Below the pieces are notes generated by a model that did not search any database, had not been told where the DNA came from, and worked only from the letters and a program-made list of their open reading frames with translations. Below are positions 58,260 through 60,321 of a DNA stretch of 60,321 nt, piece by piece; the first letter of the stretch is position 1; each line of letters opens with the position of its first letter. Made by a program: the position numbers and the translations under genes. This DNA comes from Psychrosphaera sp. F3M07 (GTDB taxonomy: Bacteria; Pseudomonadota; Gammaproteobacteria; Enterobacterales; Alteromonadaceae): assembly GCF_018860345.1 (NCBI RefSeq), contig NZ_JAHKPJ010000003.1, positions 30,678 to 90,998 of the forward strand, in the 5' to 3' direction.

Positions 58260-58335
58260 CAATTGGTAGAACAGCGGTCTCCACTCTCTATAAAAGCAGC
58301 GATGGTTGGGAGTTTGAGTATCGTAGCCCCTGCCA
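58260..58335 (+). pseudogene. Decayed tRNA-Trp copy
   Basis: From 58261 it repeats the tRNA-Trp D-loop and anticodon stem (AATTGGTAGAACAGCGGTCT) and CCA, then has about 12 nt of extra sequence in the anticodon loop, then resumes GATGGTTGGGAGT to CCCCTGCCA. The identity continues 10 nt past the CCA (AGTTATCTTC). The 5' acceptor strand is lost and the T-arm is mutated, so it cannot fold as tRNA. Confidence 0.88.
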
Positions 58336-58491
58336 AGTTATCTTCTTCTATATATCATATTTCTTAAATTTCATTTTAAAACCTAAAATCTCATAACTTC
58401 AATTTTTAAATCTATTTCCCCAATTCTTTTAGCATTATAATTCTTAAATCGTATTTATATTTACTTTATGGTTTCACCTTGACGGCGACCA

Positions 58492-58519
58492 TACCTTTTT
58501 TCAACAGCCAAAAAAGGTA
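58492..58519. repeat. REP-like hairpin
   Basis: TACCTTTTTT (58492-58501) pairs exactly with AAAAAAGGTA (58510-58519) around CAACAGCC. It stands in a GC-richer block before a REP-associated transposase gene 1.7 kb away; that relation is speculative. Confidence 0.5.
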
Positions 58520-58583
58520 GGCGAAAAAGGCCGCTCCCAAACAAAATCCAATACTTCATTAAATAGTTATTTTTGTTTATAAA

Positions 58584-58620
58584 AAAGGATTGGAAAATCG
58601 TCCCTGACAACCAATCCTTT
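58584..58620. repeat. Long-loop hairpin
   Basis: AAAGGATTGG (58584-58593) pairs with CCAATCCTTT (58611-58620) around a 17-nt loop. No gene ends beside it; it could be a remnant terminator or part of a mobile element end. Confidence 0.5.
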
Positions 58621-58690
58621 CTCAGCATCCATGCTTCGAATTTTATAAAAAATAATATTTAACAAAGTGATTTTGTGATGGAGGCTTAAA

Positions 58691-58728
58691 AGCAAAAGCA
58701 AAAACAAAAGCAAAAACAAAAGCAAAAG
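58691..58728. repeat. Hexamer tandem repeat (ARCAAA)
   Basis: Six tandem units of AGCAAA or AACAAA in the order G,G,A,G,A,G. It lies about 200 nt before the multi-nuclease gene, so copy-number change by slippage is possible. Confidence 0.8.
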
Positions 58729-58936
58729 ACTAGAGCTTTATATGCATCTTTCTCCTATAGTCAGGAAAATGCCCAATTACTAACTAAACGATTTATGTAA
58801 ATTACTTTTATTGGCAATTAGTTAACTACTCTGGTACAAATAAATGATTAAAAAAGTGAGCGTCGACTTGATAGAAAAACGCGCGACCCGCTCGCTATAA
58901 TCATGTTAGAGCACAAGTGGAAATCAAGCATAGAGT

Positions 58937-60097
58937 ATGGAACGAGTAATTAATAAAAGAAGAACTCCTTCGCTAGCTATGCGAAAGAGTATTGTTGATA
59001 AGCACAACAATGCATGTGCTATGTGTTCCATATCAGGAGAAAAAATTCCTCTTGAGTTAGCTTCAATAATGCCACTTCATCAAGGTGGCACCATGACTGA
59101 GGACAACTTTCTTCTGCTATGCCCAAACTGCCATCGATATATGGATATGGGGCCTAAAGAAGTTGAATTCGTTAATTTCCTTTATCAAGTACTTAAAGCA
59201 TCTAATTCGAATCATAATATCCAACTCGAAGCAATCATTGGAGAGTCGAGAAGAGCAAGGGCTGACATTCTCATTGAGAATGATCAGAAAGAAACAATAC
59301 TTATAGAATGTAAATCTAATAAGGCAATAACAAGAAACCACAGCTCAAAGATAATTGAGCAGATTTTAGAGTACGAAAAACTTATTGGAAAATGCAAAAA
59401 AGTATTGGCTATACCAGGAAGGTTGCCAAGTGAAATACGGCAAAATGTAGAATCTCATGATATTGAGGTTTGGGATGCAGATTACATAGTTAAACATTAT
59501 AAAACAGCTATTCAGAAAGCGGATAGCAGCTATTTTAAAATGCTTTTAACTGCTATCTCTGGTGAGAAAGAAGTCACCCGAGAGCTAGAATTATTAGACA
59601 AACTTAAAGCTTGTCAGCCAGGTCGCGGAGATTGCTACGTATATCAGAGCTTAGTCGGCGAAATTATAGAAGAACTCTTCTGCCCACCTCTTGATAAGCC
59701 AATTCAGGAGAATAGTGACTTTAACAAATCCAATCGTAGAGATTTCATTGTTCCAAATTATGCAACTGATGGTTTCTGGTCTTTTCTACGTGGGAAATAC
59801 GCAGCAGATTATGTTGTTGTAGATGCAAAAAATTATTCCAGAAAAGTAAAAAAGAATGACATTCTTCAAATTTCGAATTACCTGAAACCACATGGTGCTG
59901 GTCTGTTTGGGATAATATTTTCTAGAAATGGTGGAGACTCAGCTGGTTGCCTGCATACGATTAGAGAGCAATGGATGGTTCATCAAAAATTGATTCTTGT
60001 TCTTGATGATACAGACGTTGAAAATATGCTTGTATCATCTGGCGGTGCTGAAGACGTAATCGGATCAAAAATTGAAGAGTTCAGACTGTCAATGTAA
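58937..60097 (+). CDS. Putative defence nuclease: degenerate HNH module plus two PD-(D/E)XK-like domains
   Basis: 386 residues, no signal or membrane segments. Residues 20-70 are an HNH-like zinc module: Cys27/Cys30, Cys62/Cys65, Asn57, His66; the first catalytic His pair of the usual HHIxPL is Ala-Ser (LASIMPLHQGG). Residues 100-185 carry Asp110 and Glu124-Cys-Lys126 (ADILIENDQKETILIECK), a PD-(D/E)XK-type core. Residues 235-386 carry a second: Asp269 (NRRDFIVPN), Asp296-Ala-Lys298 (YVVVDAKNY) and Gln311 (QISNYL). I know no named protein with this order. Its place beside a duplicated tRNA and a transposase suggests restriction or phage defence (inference). The ATG is used; the ribosome site is weak. 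Confidence 0.8.
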   Translation: MERVINKRRTPSLAMRKSIVDKHNNACAMCSISGEKIPLELASIMPLHQGGTMTEDNFLLLCPNCHRYMDMGPKEVEFVNFLYQVLKASNSNHNIQLEAIIGESRRARADILIENDQKETILIECKSNKAITRNHSSKIIEQILEYEKLIGKCKKVLAIPGRLPSEIRQNVESHDIEVWDADYIVKHYKTAIQKADSSYFKMLLTAISGEKEVTRELELLDKLKACQPGRGDCYVYQSLVGEIIEELFCPPLDKPIQENSDFNKSNRRDFIVPNYATDGFWSFLRGKYAADYVVVDAKNYSRKVKKNDILQISNYLKPHGAGLFGIIFSRNGGDSAGCLHTIREQWMVHQKLILVLDDTDVENMLVSSGGAEDVIGSKIEEFRLSM

Positions 60098-60185
60098 AAA
60101 TAACAAGGCCACCCACCTCAATTTGACAGTTATTTAAACTGCACTAGACTTGTTTGTACCTATATTGATACAGGTGAGTTTGCTT

Positions 60186-60321
60186 ATGCCTAGACCCAGA
60201 GAATTTCAAATTAGCTTATCGGATACGCCGTATTATCACTGTATCTCTCGTTGTGTTCGTAGGGCATTTTTATGTGGTGAAGATAAACAAACCCATCAAT
60301 CTTATGTGCACAGCAGACAAT
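60186..60321 (+). CDS. REP-associated tyrosine transposase (Y1/IS200-like), 3' partial
   Basis: 45 residues to the window edge. MPRPREFQISLSDTPYYHCISRCVRRAFLCGED is characteristic of the long RAYT-type Y1 transposases common in marine gammaproteobacteria. The HUH motif and catalytic Tyr would lie beyond the window. Such enzymes act on REP/BIME hairpins rather than on paired IS ends. A GGTGAG ribosome site lies about 9 nt before the ATG. Confidence 0.85.
   Translation, partial: MPRPREFQISLSDTPYYHCISRCVRRAFLCGEDKQTHQSYVHSRQ

Larger units (their letters stand above)
58346..58936. other. 591-bp non-coding accessory spacer
   Basis: No supported gene. It holds a 10-bp A/T-flanked hairpin (58492-58519), a second hairpin (58584-58620), a hexamer repeat (58691-58728) and otherwise AT-rich sequence. 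The block 58470-58545 is richer in G+C than its surroundings and reads as a short fragment of unknown origin. Confidence 0.6.

Noticed and set aside
58260-58335. Second functional tRNA-Trp
   Set aside because: The 5' acceptor strand is absent, the anticodon loop has an insertion and the T-arm is mutated.
58691-58728. CRISPR-like tandem repeat
   Set aside because: Units are 6 nt with no spacers and no cas genes; it is a simple tandem repeat.
58168-60321. Integrase-driven genomic island with both att sites
   Set aside because: The tRNA copies are only about 100 bp apart and no integrase gene is in the window, so a complete island cannot be claimed.

Overview
The window is AT-rich chromosomal DNA of a gammaproteobacterium, most likely a marine member of the Alteromonadales (Colwellia, Thalassotalea or Psychrosphaera type). 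This rests on gene order and protein content: rpsP-rimM-trmD-rplS, aroF-tyrA, ygiM/ygiF/glnE, dnaK-dnaJ and trmJ-cysE-iscRSUA-hscBA-fdx are in gammaproteobacterial order, and the accessory genes (DUF3570/DUF4266/ApbE, ExbB-DUF2149, TonB receptors, many GGDEF proteins) are typical of marine Alteromonadales. The genus is an inference.

Layout. 1-3160: the tail of an EGKCG-repeat (HvfA-like) peptide gene, then acnB. 3234-7504: envelope proteins (two lipoproteins, an LPP20-like protein, a SUMF1-fold protein) and a VOC protein. 7576-9716: ribosomal protein and tRNA-modification operon. 9814-12123: aroF-tyrA behind two TyrR boxes. 12267-18045: HDOD protein, nadE, glnB, a heat-regulated small Hsp gene, a periplasmic Tpx, and a response regulator-CheC/diguanylate cyclase pair. 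18088-25629: ygiM, ygiF, glnE and a TPR plus diguanylate cyclase operon. 25815-29210: dnaK-dnaJ with a sigma-32 promoter. 29243-46159: accessory envelope functions: ApbE/DUF3570/DUF4266, DUF748, ZntB, an ExbB-DUF2149 pair with a Fur-box-like site, MerC-like protein, DUF6702, M1 peptidase, and a sterol desaturase-TonB receptor operon with a serine hydrolase beside it. 46398-53619: trmJ, cysE and the isc operon with two IscR sites. 53710-57925: DUF2750/NYN pair, DUF1801, GNAT, lipoprotein, peroxiredoxin and RlmA. 58046-60321: an accessory boundary with tRNA-Trp, a decayed tRNA-Trp copy, hairpins and a hexamer repeat, a multi-nuclease protein and the start of a REP-associated transposase.

Regulation is unusually legible. 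Visible signals include TyrR boxes on aroF, sigma-32 promoters before dnaK and hsp20, a ROSE-like RNA thermometer covering the hsp20 Shine-Dalgarno sequence, paired IscR sites on the isc promoter, a Fur-type palindrome before exbB-DUF2149, and many intrinsic terminators. Several intercistronic hairpins probably set unequal expression within operons.

The best candidates for something undescribed are: the 386-residue protein at 58937-60097 (a degenerate HNH zinc module plus two PD-(D/E)XK-like nuclease motifs) next to a duplicated tRNA; the EGKCG-repeat peptide with no modification genes downstream; the DUF4266/DUF3570/ApbE locus; and a Tpx whose active-site proline is replaced by serine.
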